Source: Pseudophaeomoniella oleicola
Lineage: Eukaryota > Ascomycota > Eurotiomycetes > Phaeomoniellales > Phaeomoniellaceae
Length of the DNA stretch: 64,000 bases
Direction: 5' to 3'
NCBI GenBank assembly: GCA_003868215.1
Contig: QWDQ01000055.1
Coordinates: forward strand, 62,001 to 126,000
Made by a program: the position numbers and the translations under genes. Position 1 is the stretch's first letter; each line of letters opens with the position of its first letter. This document shows positions 44,095-54,785 of this stretch, one piece after another. The notes beneath the pieces are model-generated. The model saw only the letters and a list, made by a program, of their open reading frames with translations, was not told the origin of the DNA and did not search any database.

Positions 44095-44641
44095 ACAAAA
44101 CCGACATGACTCTGAACTGAGAAAGGGGAGCTGGAAATATCGAGCCCAAAGAACCGTGCTAAGGGCACCACAAAAAGTCATTGCTTCAAAAGTTAGCTGT
44201 CCACTGCTGACCATGTGTGTATCACCGACGAGCAAGAAAGCCTTGCTGGCTGCCATGTTGCTTCACCGAGATAGTCTGCAATAGCTTAGGTAGACGAGAA
44301 GAGCAGATATCCATTTGCATCCGTGCTACATTCCCACGATCTGATCGGCCCCGTAGTTGCTGGGACGGCAGCAGAGATCCTTGACAGGAAAATAGCTTAA
44401 TTTGAAGCGTTTGCCCTGAGATTCCCGTGTATGTAGAATGGCTCACGATCCCAGAATCCCTGAGATATCCGTGCCGGATCCAGTACCGAGATGACTCTTT
44501 GAAAAGACATAGCCTCCACATCCGCACTAATTACCTACTCTCTCCACCAGCTTCCCCTCAGAGTCAATGGGGTAAAAAGAGAGAGATAAATAGGGGCCCC
44601 CGAACTGAGACCCAACCCAAAAAATAGAAAATAAAAAATTT
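44095..44641. other. Intergenic, zinc finger gene to tRNA
   Basis: 0.55 kb with no gene. The A/T-rich run just before 44640 (AAAATAGAAAATAAAAAATT), read on the minus strand, gives a T-rich stretch after the tRNA end and probably acts as the RNA polymerase III terminator. Confidence 0.55.
44622..44641 (-). terminator. RNA polymerase III T-run after tRNA-Ser
   Basis: Immediately downstream of the tRNA on the minus strand the sequence reads AATTTTTTATTTTC, a T5-6 run that matches Pol III termination. Confidence 0.6.
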
Positions 44642-44755
44642 CGACACGAACAGGATTTGAACCTGTGCGGGCGAACCCAACAGATGTTTCGATTCGTATT
44701 CATTTACTTGAGAGAGGATTCGAGTCTGTCGCCTTAACCACTCGGCCATCGTGTC
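44642..44755 (-). tRNA. tRNA-Ser(CGA) with 33-nt intron
   Basis: The acceptor stem GACACGA pairs with TCGTGTC and leaves discriminator G. The D arm is GCCGAGTGGTTAAGGC; the anticodon stem ACAGA/TCTGT flanks loop CTCGAAA, giving anticodon CGA. A long variable arm (GGGTTCGCCC) marks a class II serine tRNA, and the T arm reads ACAGGTTCAAATCCTGT. The 33-nt intron at 44686-44718 follows position 37 and contains TCGA near its 3' side, able to pair with the anticodon as is usual in pre-tRNA. Spliced length is 81 nt, without encoded CCA. Confidence 0.95.
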
Positions 44756-45168
44756 ACAAGTGTAACTTAATTTAGACAATTTTTGGGTTTTGCAAGAATA
44801 TATAACAGTCAAATATTATGATGATGTTTAATTAATAGATCGAATTGAGTGAGGTTTCTGGAAGGTTTTCTTGAGAATTGTTGTATTAGATGACATGTTA
44901 ATCATTGGACGACGACGACGACGACGACAACAACAACGACAGCCAGAACAAGGAATTTGACCGAGGACCCGGACGATTGTAATATATCGATATTCAGGAT
45001 TTCCAATTCCTTATTCAAAGGCAGAACAACGACGAGGAGGCGCAATAGCCTGAAGTCTCAACATCACAGCTTCCGGTCATCCACCGCTTTCTACCTGTCG
45101 TCGAAAGGCTTCACGACCACCACCACCACCATCACCAAATTGCGTCTCTTGCGCTCCCTACATCAACC
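44756..45168. other. Divergent spacer, tRNA-Ser / 45169 gene
   Basis: Holds a GAC/AAC trinucleotide run at about 44908-44938 and a CAC/ACC run at about 45116-45132 just before the next gene. An A/T-rich stretch next to the tRNA start is typical of tRNA upstream DNA. No coding region. Confidence 0.5.
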
Positions 45169-45966
45169 ATGTCTGCATCTTCAGTAGTTCCGCCTCCTTC
45201 ATCCTCCTCCTCCTCTTCTTCCCAACCTTCGAATCTACAACAACAGTCACTCCCATCTCCACCTCCACCACCAGTATTCAACACCCCCGAAGAACAAACT
45301 CAGTATGAACTACACCAACGCAAAATGCGCGATTACGCGAAATTCAAACACTACGCCGCCGTCACCGGCATCGTCCTCGCCCCGACCCTCGCGATCATGC
45401 CACCCCGCAAATTCGATCTGTACACCGTCGCCCTCGTCGCCGGCTTCGTCGCATCGACGTCCCAACTGAGCAAAGAGCGATACGGCATGGGTCTGATCGA
45501 TCTAGCCGGCGCCCAGCTCGTGCAGTACAGAGAGCGACAGATCGCTGAAGGAAAAGCCTCGACGACGACGCTCGAGAAATCCTCCAAGCAAGAATCCTCT
45601 TCCTGGACGACATTCGCCTCGAGTCTCCCCACGGAAAAAGCCCAACAGTATCACCAGGCGCAACTCCAAGCATCCCGCCAACAACAACAACAACAGGATC
45701 AACCCACCAACAACCCCAATGACAAACCCGAAAAACGCTCCCTCCTCCAACGCCTCTGGCTCGGCAACGAAAGCGCAAACTGGCGTGAAGAGCGCGCGCG
45801 CGAACACGCCGAAGCACTCGAACGAGGCGAGACCATCGGCGATCTGATCCGGGCGCAGGTCGATGAGGTGTGGAATTGGGGCAGCGGTGGCGGTAGTAAG
45901 GAGAAGGAGAAAGGGAAAGGCGAGAATGATGGTGAGTCAAGTAGCGGTAAACAGGAAAAGAAATGA
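45169..45966 (+). CDS. Conserved fungal membrane protein (265 aa)
   Basis: A single exon of 265 residues. The N-terminal 45 residues are Ser/Pro/Gln low-complexity; then comes a conserved block FNTPEEQTQYELHQRKMRDY, two hydrophobic segments (YAAVTGIVLAPTLAIM and DLYTVALVAGFVASTSQL) and an acidic/basic C-terminal helix region with RLWLGNESANWREERAREH and GDLIRAQVDEVWNWG. Similar ascomycete proteins are, from memory, often labelled 'rhomboid family membrane protein', but I see no rhomboid Ser-His catalytic motif, so that label should not be taken as function. Two membrane spans with both ends on the same side are likely; the compartment is unknown. Confidence 0.78.
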   Translation: MSASSVVPPPSSSSSSSSQPSNLQQQSLPSPPPPPVFNTPEEQTQYELHQRKMRDYAKFKHYAAVTGIVLAPTLAIMPPRKFDLYTVALVAGFVASTSQLSKERYGMGLIDLAGAQLVQYRERQIAEGKASTTTLEKSSKQESSSWTTFASSLPTEKAQQYHQAQLQASRQQQQQQDQPTNNPNDKPEKRSLLQRLWLGNESANWREERAREHAEALERGETIGDLIRAQVDEVWNWGSGGGSKEKEKGKGENDGESSSGKQEKK

Positions 45967-46210
45967 AAAGAAGATAAAAGGAGTCAAGTATCGAGTTGGG
46001 TCAAGGAATCTATGTGTTCTTGTATTTATATCATATCTACTTACTGTACGAGTACTTTTTCTTCTCTTGGACTACTAGCTAGTCGTCCCTGTCTTATACC
46101 ACCCTAAGTACTCCGGTTTCAACGCCCTCATATCAATGTACCAATGAATGAGTTCAACCGATACCATGACCAACCAAAACCCCCAGGGGACGAACGTCGA
46201 CGACAGAAAA

Positions 46211-47257
46211 TCAGAGAAACCCGTCATGCCCTTTCCGTCTCTTTCTCTTCCTATCATTCTCTGTCTCCTCGTCTATGTCACGACTCGACATATACTCAGC
46301 ATTGCCATCATTATCGCTGTCCCTCCTTTTCCTAGCCACTTTGTGCCTGTTCTGACCTTGACGGGACCATACCAGGCCTTCGGAAAGCAGGGTGGATGCT
46401 TGTCCCAAAACATCTTGTTCAACAAGGTCCATGTCTGATCTATGCTTCTTCCTCTTGGGTTTATCGGAGCTCCTTGTTTGAGCAGAATAATGTTGTTGGT
46501 GATGATGATGATGAAGATGTGTATCGATAGGATTGCTCGGCGATACATCGCCCATTCGTATAGACGAATCGCCGGAAGACCGTTTCCGTTTCCGTCCCAG
46601 CCGTGTCTTGTTCCGTCTCTCTTCTTTTGCGCGAAGGCGGGCCTCAACTTCGGCGGAGATATCGTCTTCTTCAACGACAGGCGTGCTAGCACTTGTATCT
46701 TCGGCAGGTGAAGGAGAGGTTTTCGCTCTCTTCGCAGGTCGCGTTTCACCGGATGACCTACGTCGGTTCTTTTTCTTCAATGTGTTTGTGTCCTCCATAT
46801 CCGTGTTTGCAGGCAATGGTGCAGAATCCGAGATGCGTCTCTGCTCTTGCGATCGAGTATAGGTACCTTGTATCCCTCCCATCGGTTCAACAAGATGCAC
46901 TCCGCCATCTGCCAACTGCGCCTGCTTCGTAGTCACATCACTGAAGTCCCGTAACATTTCCTGCGTCCGACTCAGGCATGCCTCGACTGTGCGGTGCGCA
47001 GCTGACCCCGGAACGGTATGCGCCTGCACCAGATCTATAATCTTGAGGTGAGCAGTCAAAACACTTTCATGCTGACTGAGCAACTGATACACAGGACGGT
47101 GTCAGTGTGTAGCAATGTGTCACAGAAGTATACCTTTGCTGTGTTCAGGGTCCAAGAAATGGAGAGTGGTTCCTTCATACCTCAGACCATGAAAGCTGTT
47201 TAGAATGTCGACGATGGACTCTCCTCGGACCGTCCCGTGCGACGGCAGTTCGATCAT
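46211..47257 (-). CDS. Basic nuclear-type hypothetical protein (332 aa)
   Basis: Exons 47257-47124 and 47075-46211, with a 48-nt intron, give 332 residues starting MIELPSHGTVRGESIVDILN. The joined frame reads LDPEHSKGILL then QHESVLTAHLKIIDL. The N-terminal 110 residues look helical and ordered; from about residue 120 the protein is full of Lys/Arg clusters (KKKNRRRSSG, RPAKRAK, RLGRKRKRSSG, KPKRKKHRS, RKRKRRKG) that would act as nuclear signals, plus a short His run. I recognise no domain. An upstream exon is possible, since the frame stays open to 47341 without an ATG. Nuclear localisation is a safe inference; the role is unknown. Confidence 0.62.
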
Positions 47258-47932
47258 CCACACTCTGCTCCTGCGCCATCCTTTCCTTTCTTGCGAGATC
47301 AGGATACTTGATACATTGAGCCACTGTGTTTCAAGGTGCACGGTCAGGGATGCAATTGTCGCAGGTTCCCGGCGATAATACTAATTATAATCTGTATCAG
47401 AATAGAGATTACCGAACATTCCAGGATGGCGATAAGATAAAGAGCGCGCAGTCGTCGTCTCTATCAAGATCAAATGCTCTCAATGGCATTACAGACGCTG
47501 CACACCATAACATGGGAGTAATGGATTCAATGTATACATGTCCTGAATTATGATTATGATCGTTTCTTATTCTATTACGCTATTACCGCTAATTTGCATC
47601 ATTTGCTCCGTTACGACTACTTTCAACTTGCTCCTTCTTCTTCTCATTGACGTTCCTTCCTCTCCAACGATAACCACGACGGGTTTGGATTGTCTGATCA
47701 TTATTTGAATCGACCTCTTGCAAGATACCGTTGCACAAAGTCATTGTTCATGAGCCATGTGCGCTTGTAGTGCGGCCTGGATTTGTTGTGGCGAAATTCG
47801 CTCAAAGCTTTCTGATCAGTGCATTGCTACCGGTGTAGCTTTGCTAATGTCGATTCAGATGCGGCATGAGAGTGCCGTTCGCGAGGTTGTGATTTAATAG
47901 TATCCATTGTGATTTGACAACAGTTCACTGCC
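47258..47932. other. Intergenic, 3' of PKC
   Basis: 0.68 kb between the 3' end of PKC and the start of the basic protein, both on the minus strand. Nothing else is seen. Confidence 0.5.
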
Positions 47933-50900
47933 TTAGTCCGCAAAATCTGCGCAGTAGGAGAATCCACGGAACTCTTCTTGCATAGCTTGGGAAAGCACTG
48001 GTAGCCGTTAGTAGGAGGCCTAGCAACAATCAGATTAACGATGAACATACCTGACTGTACTGGTGTGAGAACAGGTGTTACGCTTGTAAATTCCTGGTCG
48101 AAGTTGCTCGTATCGGTGGCCGACTTAATCTGAGGCTTAAACGGTGGTTCCACTCGCTTATTGTAGATGTCCTCCCAGTTGATGTTACGGAAGAAGGCGT
48201 GACTCATGATCTCCTGTGCGTCCGTGGGACCAGATCCCAATCGAAGCTCCGGTTCTCGAGTCAGGAGCTTTTGAAGAATCGAGACTGAATCTCTAGGCAT
48301 GTGAATCGGATATAGTGGCTCATCAGCCAGAATAGCGTCGTAGATTTCGTCTTCATCCTCTCCACGGAAGGGGGATTGCTGTAGGAGCATTTGATAGATC
48401 AGAACACCGAATGCCCACCAGTCAACAGCACGACCATATTTTTTGTCCAGGAGAATCTAGAAGATGGTCAGCAGGGGCCCAGAATACAATGCGATGACAC
48501 GTACCTCAGGAGCCATGAATTCAGGCGTTCCACAAAAAGTGCTTGTAGTAGATCCATACCACATATCTTCCTTGCAGAGACCATAATCAGCAACCTTGAC
48601 ATGGCCGTCCAGGCTCAGCATTATGTTATCCAATTTCAAGTCTCGGTAGATGACTCCGTTCTCATGGAAATATTTCAACGCCAAGCAGACCTCAGCTGCG
48701 TAGAATTGCGCTCGCTTGAGCCCAAACTGCCCACGTTGAATATGAAGCATGAGATCACCACCACTGATGTACTCCATAACAAAGTAGACGCGAGTTTCGG
48801 TCTGGAAACAAGCATGTAGGTTGAGAAGAAAAGGATGTCGCTCTTTGTTGGCAATCAAGAAAACACGCTTCTCTGACTTGGTGCTCTCGACTTCATCATT
48901 CTCGATAATGAATTCCTTCTTCAAAACCTTAATGGCATACAGCTGCTTGGAGTGTTTTGTTTCAGCAAGCATAACTTTACCGAAGTTACCCTTACCCAAG
49001 ACTGCAAGGAAATTGAAGTGGTCAAGCCCGATCCGTCTTCCTGAACCTTGGGCATGAGCCGCCGGGGCCTTCGGCTGGGCATGCTGCAGCGGTTGAGGTG
49101 GTGGCTGGGTCTGAACGGGAGATTGCGGAGGCTGCGGGTATGATTGTTGCTGTTGAATCTGTTGTGGAGGTGGCTTTTGTTGATATTGGTTGACATTAGC
49201 ATACGCCCTTGGGTCGTATGAAGCATGTTGTGGGGGTTGTGCTTCTGATGGTGGTCGGTCGTATCGGTTCTGAGGAGACTTAGGGCTATAATCGGTTGAA
49301 GAGCGTTGATACTGTTGAGAGGGAGGGCGCGCACCAGTGGCGGCTGCAGCCGCTGCCGCAGCAATCGTTGAAGACGTCCGCGGTGCTGATGGACGAGGTG
49401 CTTGAGATGGAGTCGAGTATGAGGAGCTTGCGGCAGAAACAGCATCCATGGACGTTGGTTTATGCGGCGGAATGTATTGCTCTTCGTAAGAAGGCTTCTG
49501 CGCATGAGCCGGTTGGGGAGTATATTCCGGAGTCGACCCTAGACTTTGGATGGACGAGGAAGATTGGTGGGTCTTGCCGGAAGATGGTCGGAGCGTCCGG
49601 CCACTCATGCCAGATCCCATAGACGATGTCTTGTTATGTTGCTTGGTAGCCTGGATGGTCTGTAATATCTCATTGGCGACAATCATAGACATCCCACAGA
49701 AATCGGGTACGAGATGCTGGCAGTGGGCGTGACAAGTCAACCCACATTCTGAACACTTTTTGGCATTCTTCCTTCCGAGCGGCAGTAACAAACCGCAATG
49801 GCAACACCAGTTGGCGCTGATATTGGAGAACCCTTCAAAACGGTGGGGTATACGATGATTGATCTTCTCTTCATCGGGGTCGGTCTCATAGTTGGCCTTG
49901 CTAATACATTTGGTGACGACTTTTGGATAGCACTTCTGGTGACACGTATACTTGCAGTCGGCGCATTGCATCCCGGCTGAATATTTGAGAAAATCGCCGC
50001 ACAGAGCACAACGCATGACGTTGTAGAATTGCTGTTTGACAAACTTGTGTCCCTGCTTTTCGTGCACCTCCTCCTTCTTCTGGCGAAGAGCACCTTGTCG
50101 ATTGAGACCGAGGTCGAAGGGTCGTCTTTGACCCATCTGCTTTTGAAAGCTCATGGCAAGGTGAATTCGGCCCGCAGGCTCTAGTGAGAACCAAGAGTCA
50201 ATTTCGACTGGAGCCTGTTGCATGCCGGCTGACGGCAGACTCGTCGTGGCACCGCCGCCGTCTGGTGCCTGATACCGACCTTGGCTTTGCGGGGGAGGTT
50301 GGAATTGAGGAACTTGCTTCCCAGGACTACCACCATCCGCCATCTTATCCGCTGAAACCCAACCGCTTTGTTGGAACTCCGTTTCAATCCTCTTACGCCG
50401 CATCTCCTCGGCGATGTCAGATATGCGGATCCATAAGAAACCAATCGGTATTGGTCGATCACCAGACTTGTCGTAAACGGTCAATTCGATCTCATTCGCT
50501 TTATCGATATCCACGTTGAATGTCTCTTCCGTCCATCGATCCGTTCTTGTCGCTCGAGTCTTTGCCCGGATGTTATCTTCCACTTTCAAGATAACAAAGG
50601 TTTCCGGTCCTCTCGAAAAGCGGGAGGAGGTCGCGTGGTCGACATCCTTAACCGCATGAATGCGCATCGAAAGATGGCCGGTAAGCGGCTTTCGGATGTT
50701 CGGTGCGTTGAGACTATCATCGTCACCTGCGCTCGCGTCGTCAATGTCCACATGTAGATGTTCGTAACGCTTCAGCGCTTGGCTGAGCAGTTGTATCTTT
50801 TGGTTGCTTTCTATTCTTCTCCCCTCTGCATCCGCTCTACTTTTGCGATCACCGTCATCTTGGTACAGTCGGACCATTTTCTCAATCCCAGCCTTATACT

Positions 50901-51505
50901 GCTTTTCCACGCTAAGCTTGAACTCGAGTTGCGAAAGCATCAATTGAATTTTGGGTCCCAGATATGGTGTGTCGTATTTGATCAGATCTAGCAACATCAG
51001 CACCGGTCGAGGAGAAGAGAATGACATACTCACCTAGTTTACTAAAATTTGGCCGCGCTTTTGGTATTCCTGAATACGGTCGCGGGTCACCGTAAGGGGC
51101 GCGTGGCGGCATCATGCCTGTACCGCCAGCACTGTAACCTCCTGGCCCAGGATCGCCGTAGTCCCCCCTATCACCAGTGAAATACTGATTCATCCCATCT
51201 TTTGGTGGCGGCGTAGGTCCTGCGCCGCCTGGCATATTCCGTTGTTGGGCCATCAAATAGCCACCATGACTTGGTGGAGGGGGAGCACTGCTATCCGAAG
51301 AGCCACCCATCCGTCTGATCTGTAATTCACGCATCTTCTCCTCCAGATAGGCAATATTTTTCCGACTGTCGCGGATGTTGGAATCGACGCGTGCTTGAAC
51401 GGTGGCATTGCTGGTCGACTGTCTCATATTACTAGCCGCGTGGATAAGAGCCCTCTCCCTCTCAATCTTGCGGTATACATCCGCGATCTTCTCGTCGTCC
51501 GCCAT
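47933..51505 (-). CDS. pkc1: Protein kinase C (fungal Pkc1/PkcA)
   Basis: Pkc1 links Rho1 to the cell-wall-integrity MAP kinase cascade. Exons 51505-51034, 50987-48505, 48456-48051 and 47997-47933 give 1141 residues. Domains in order: HR1 ([20 protein letters not shown]), a Pro/Gly-rich linker, second HR1 ([19 protein letters not shown]), C2 ([19 protein letters not shown]), two C1 zinc domains ([20 protein letters not shown]...; [18 protein letters not shown]...), a long Gln/Pro linker and the kinase. The kinase shows [39 protein letters not shown] (DYG in place of DFG), the activation loop [12 protein letters not shown], then the AGC tail with the turn motif LTPVQS and hydrophobic motif [12 protein letters not shown] at the end. 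The start [10 protein letters not shown] matches the family; an in-frame Met lies seven codons upstream. Confidence 0.97.
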
Positions 51506-52587
51506 GATGGCAACCCGACCGCTCAAGGGAAGTATGGTGATGTTTTCGTGGGCGGTTGAGAAGGAGGATGATTCGATTCTAGATTGATAGCGGTGCGGGT
51601 CGATCTAGCGGGGTACAGTATCAGCCAAGTGAAGTGGGCGACAAAGCTGTAAAGACAATGGCGACAATCTGTCAAGGTCGGCAGAGAGGCAAGGGAAAGG
51701 GAAACAAAGTGTCAGGCATAGATGGCCGTGACTGCGCGATGAAAATAGGATAACAATTTTGGGCGAACCCTTTTCCTTTTTCCGTTTCTTTGCACTGTGG
51801 TGTGACGGGTGAATCTGGATTAGGGAATAAGGAATAGGGAAGAATAACAAAGCAGATGCACTGCCACTGCACTGCTCGCCACGGTTCACTTTTCCTCTTT
51901 TAGGGGAATCCGGGGAGAGGCGGCACGCTTAAGAGAAAGTAAACCCCTCTCGACTGCGCCCGCCCAACTCTTCTTCCCTTCCTCTCTTCGTCTCCTTCAG
52001 CTTTCCCCTCTCCTTCTCTTCGTCTTTGCGTCTTTTTTCAGCTTTCCTCTCCTTTAATGATGCAGAGAATCGACAAAGTCAATCAAGGAAGTTGAGAGAT
52101 GGGAAATGAACTACACTCAAGACGTGAAGAGATGTTGACTGGTCACCTCCCCTACCAGTCAACATCCATACAAACAGCCATTGGAGCTTATATCATAATA
52201 CGTTCTACATCCTATATTCAAACTCAACCCGACACAGGATCGATAAATATAACAACGATCAAAACATAGTCTTCCATGGACACGAGCACACATGCGTATT
52301 CCTTCATTTTCGTCACATTTCCAAAAACTGATGGTGCAGGTTACTAACACTTTGAACACTGTGTATACACTATAGCTGGGATATCTCTGTAGTATTCGCT
52401 CCAGCGTCTTGATGAAAACACATATGACCCAGACACTGAGCTTAATTCCTCTCAGCAACACGTCAGGTGTGTTTTCCATCTTCACAGCAAGATAGGCCAA
52501 CCCTTTCCTAACAGACTTCCACTTTTGGCTGCTCACAATCCGCCTGCCTCTCTTTGCTCTCCAGAAGAAGCGAAACTCTGTGGCCCG
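51506..52587. other. Upstream region of PKC
   Basis: 1.08 kb containing the PKC leader and promoter. Purine-rich tracts on the minus strand lie at about 51950-52050, seen on the plus strand as CT-rich DNA. No other gene is supported; a minus-strand frame at 52159-52536 has no ATG start or similarity. Confidence 0.5.
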
Positions 52588-53741
52588 TCAGTGAACTTCC
52601 AAAGGCCAACGATGAGATTGTCTTACTACTCTGATAGCCTGGATCACATTAGGATGATTGGTAAATGTAACGACGATTGTGCGTCCGCTGTGATCATATT
52701 GGGTATGGATCGCAGGGCTGTAGATGCAGCCACCCTCTTGCAATGGTACTCCTTGGTATATCAGAGTTGCCGGTGACCATGGCCCTGTCGGCGAAGGTGA
52801 TGTCACCGCCTGCACCTGACTGTTCCAGAAATTATCTGTTGTGTATCAGTCACTAGCCGAGGCGCGTTCAAGACCTAGCGGCACTTCACGAACCTATGTA
52901 GAGAAAGAGGAAGCTCTGGTGGTAGGCAGACCAGATCATCTGGCCTTGTTGTATTTGCCAGAATATACTCTCCTTCTCACCAACGTTCCGTAATCGCTCA
53001 GTCTGCCATCCACTACCATTCCAATACTCATAGTTACTAAGTTTCGTCGCATCTTTGTAGTGCACTCGGGCAACGTAGACGTAGGGTTGATCTTTTGCAT
53101 GGCCATAGGCATAGATGTAATCATCCTTGCGGAGTGCCGTAACATCTCCATACCATGGTTCTGTATCCCCATCCCACCAATACTCCCCAAGTCTTCGTGC
53201 TGTGGGTAGAGAGACCTGTCCATATTGAGTGTGTCTGGGAACCATCACTGTAGCTATCCCTGCTCCAACAATATGATTTATTCCGCCTGGACGGTGATTC
53301 TTGAGAAAGAACAGGACCCCTGCATGTATCTCAGTACGACCTACACGGGTCACGGGAAGACGGACCTTCTCCTGGGTAGGTCTCAACAATGCTTGTTATA
53401 CCCATGGCATCAGTAGCAGGGCTTTCACCGTACTGGTCCAATAGTGGACAGAATTGCTGAGGGTAGCCATTCGACTGCAGGTCAACGTCTTCAACCGCTA
53501 GAGGATCAAAAGTTGCAACGGCCAGAGAATCACTTGTCATTCCTCGGAAGACGTCGTCATAGGAATCATTGGTCCACAGTGTATCACCGTAACTTAGATA
53601 GACAGTATTACCTATCCTTCCGGAGAATCCCAGGTCTCTTTTAACGTGTGTAGAAGTACTTTTCACCGTACCGAGGAACTCGACTGAAGTGACACGTAAG
53701 GGAAGATTCCTAGGCCTGACATCTTGAGACGTGTGCTGAGC
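52588..53741 (-). CDS. DUF4185-type (beta-propeller-like) protein, 5' end unresolved
   Basis: Three exons are clear: 53741-53366, 53319-52894 and 52835-52588, joined in frame. The protein shows SGRIGNTVYLSYGDTLWTND, SNGYPQQFCPLLDQYGES, GEGVLFFLKNHRPGG, GAGIATVMVP, EYWWDGDTEPWYGDVTALR, DDYIYAYGHAKD and PYVYVARVHYKD, then WQIQQGQMIWSAY, and it ends near FTNHPNVIQAIRVV. This matches my recollection of the DUF4185 family, a five-bladed propeller related to glycosidases and lectins, found in fungi as secreted or cytosolic proteins of unknown activity. No convincing ATG or signal peptide can be joined to the first exon, so the gene needs one more 5' exon within about 53750-54100, or has lost its start. 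The last exon may alternatively end by a further splice. Confidence 0.68.
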
Positions 53742-54785
53742 CTGTATGGTAATTAGTAGGCGCTCAGGTTCTAATGAACGAAATTTGAGAGCGACAATAT
53801 GCTCTAATTGACAGCAAACGGTCAAAATTCAACGTCTGCGTCAAGTACTGCAATATCCGGAACCAACGGTGCCGTAAGTAAGAGAGGATGAAACGCCTTG
53901 CAGATGGTTTCCCAGGTTGTAGTAAATTGATACCGACAAAGCCAACAAGAGCCCAATGTAGTTTTCACGACTCCAGCACCAGAACCCCAAGACAAGATCC
54001 ACGACATACGGATAGAAGCCATGAATGGCTAAGGGGAATCTCTCGAAATCGAAGGAGTCCAGGAACTCATCTGCGTTTACATACCTTCTCCACTGGGACA
54101 CTCTGATTAGTCCCAGGTGCTATAAGAGGTGCATTGTCTGTCGAGTGGTGCAGAGCATCCTTCCACTTCTTCAACGATGAGAGTGGCATCCTCTCGTACG
54201 TGTTATGTGTAGCAGGACACGGCTTTTCTGTTGGGTTGTCGAAAAGAAGAAAGCGTCATCCCAAGACGGCGTGGCATGAGCCTGTCACGCAAGTTCAGGG
54301 AATGAATAGGCTCCTATAGTCGAATCCGTCGAATGGCAGAAAGCACGATGACTCAAAGTCGTCTAAGATCCGACCGTTAGACACGGGGTGTCGAAAAGGT
54401 CGACGTTCCAGCAACCTCAGACGTGAGGCTGAGCGCTGGGGTCACGAAGGTAACAAGCTAGCACCCTGACAAAACGCAGGCTCTCCTCATACAATTTTAC
54501 GCTGCCCGGGCACATGAAGAGATGGGGTACATGAAGAGATTGCTGTTTCCGTGGATTCTAGGTAGGCAGCGTTACCGAGGTAGACAAGGTAGATACCTGG
54601 TAGTTGATATCTTGTAGAGAAAAGGAGGGGGTGGAATATATTCGGCCTACGTTGATCCACACGATGGCCCATACCACACCAAATCAGAAGATAATCACTA
54701 CTCTTTCTTCTCATAGCTATACCAAAGCAGGAATATCCGGTTCTAATAGAAATTTCTATTTCGCTCTATTGCATGTCGATAGAAT
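53742..54785. other. Intergenic / 5' part of DUF4185 gene
   Basis: The right part is the 3' region of the MFS gene. The left part (53742-54100) must contain the missing start of the DUF4185 gene if it is intact; a candidate exon begins at the ATG on the minus strand at 54022, but I could not find splice sites that join it in frame. Confidence 0.4.

Noticed and set aside
45169-45966. Rhomboid protease assignment for the 265-residue membrane protein
   Set aside because: No GxSG and no catalytic His region in a membrane helix; only two spans are visible.
52159-52536. Minus-strand 125-codon Cys/Tyr-rich frame upstream of PKC
   Set aside because: No ATG at its start and no recognisable domain; it reads like leader or promoter DNA.
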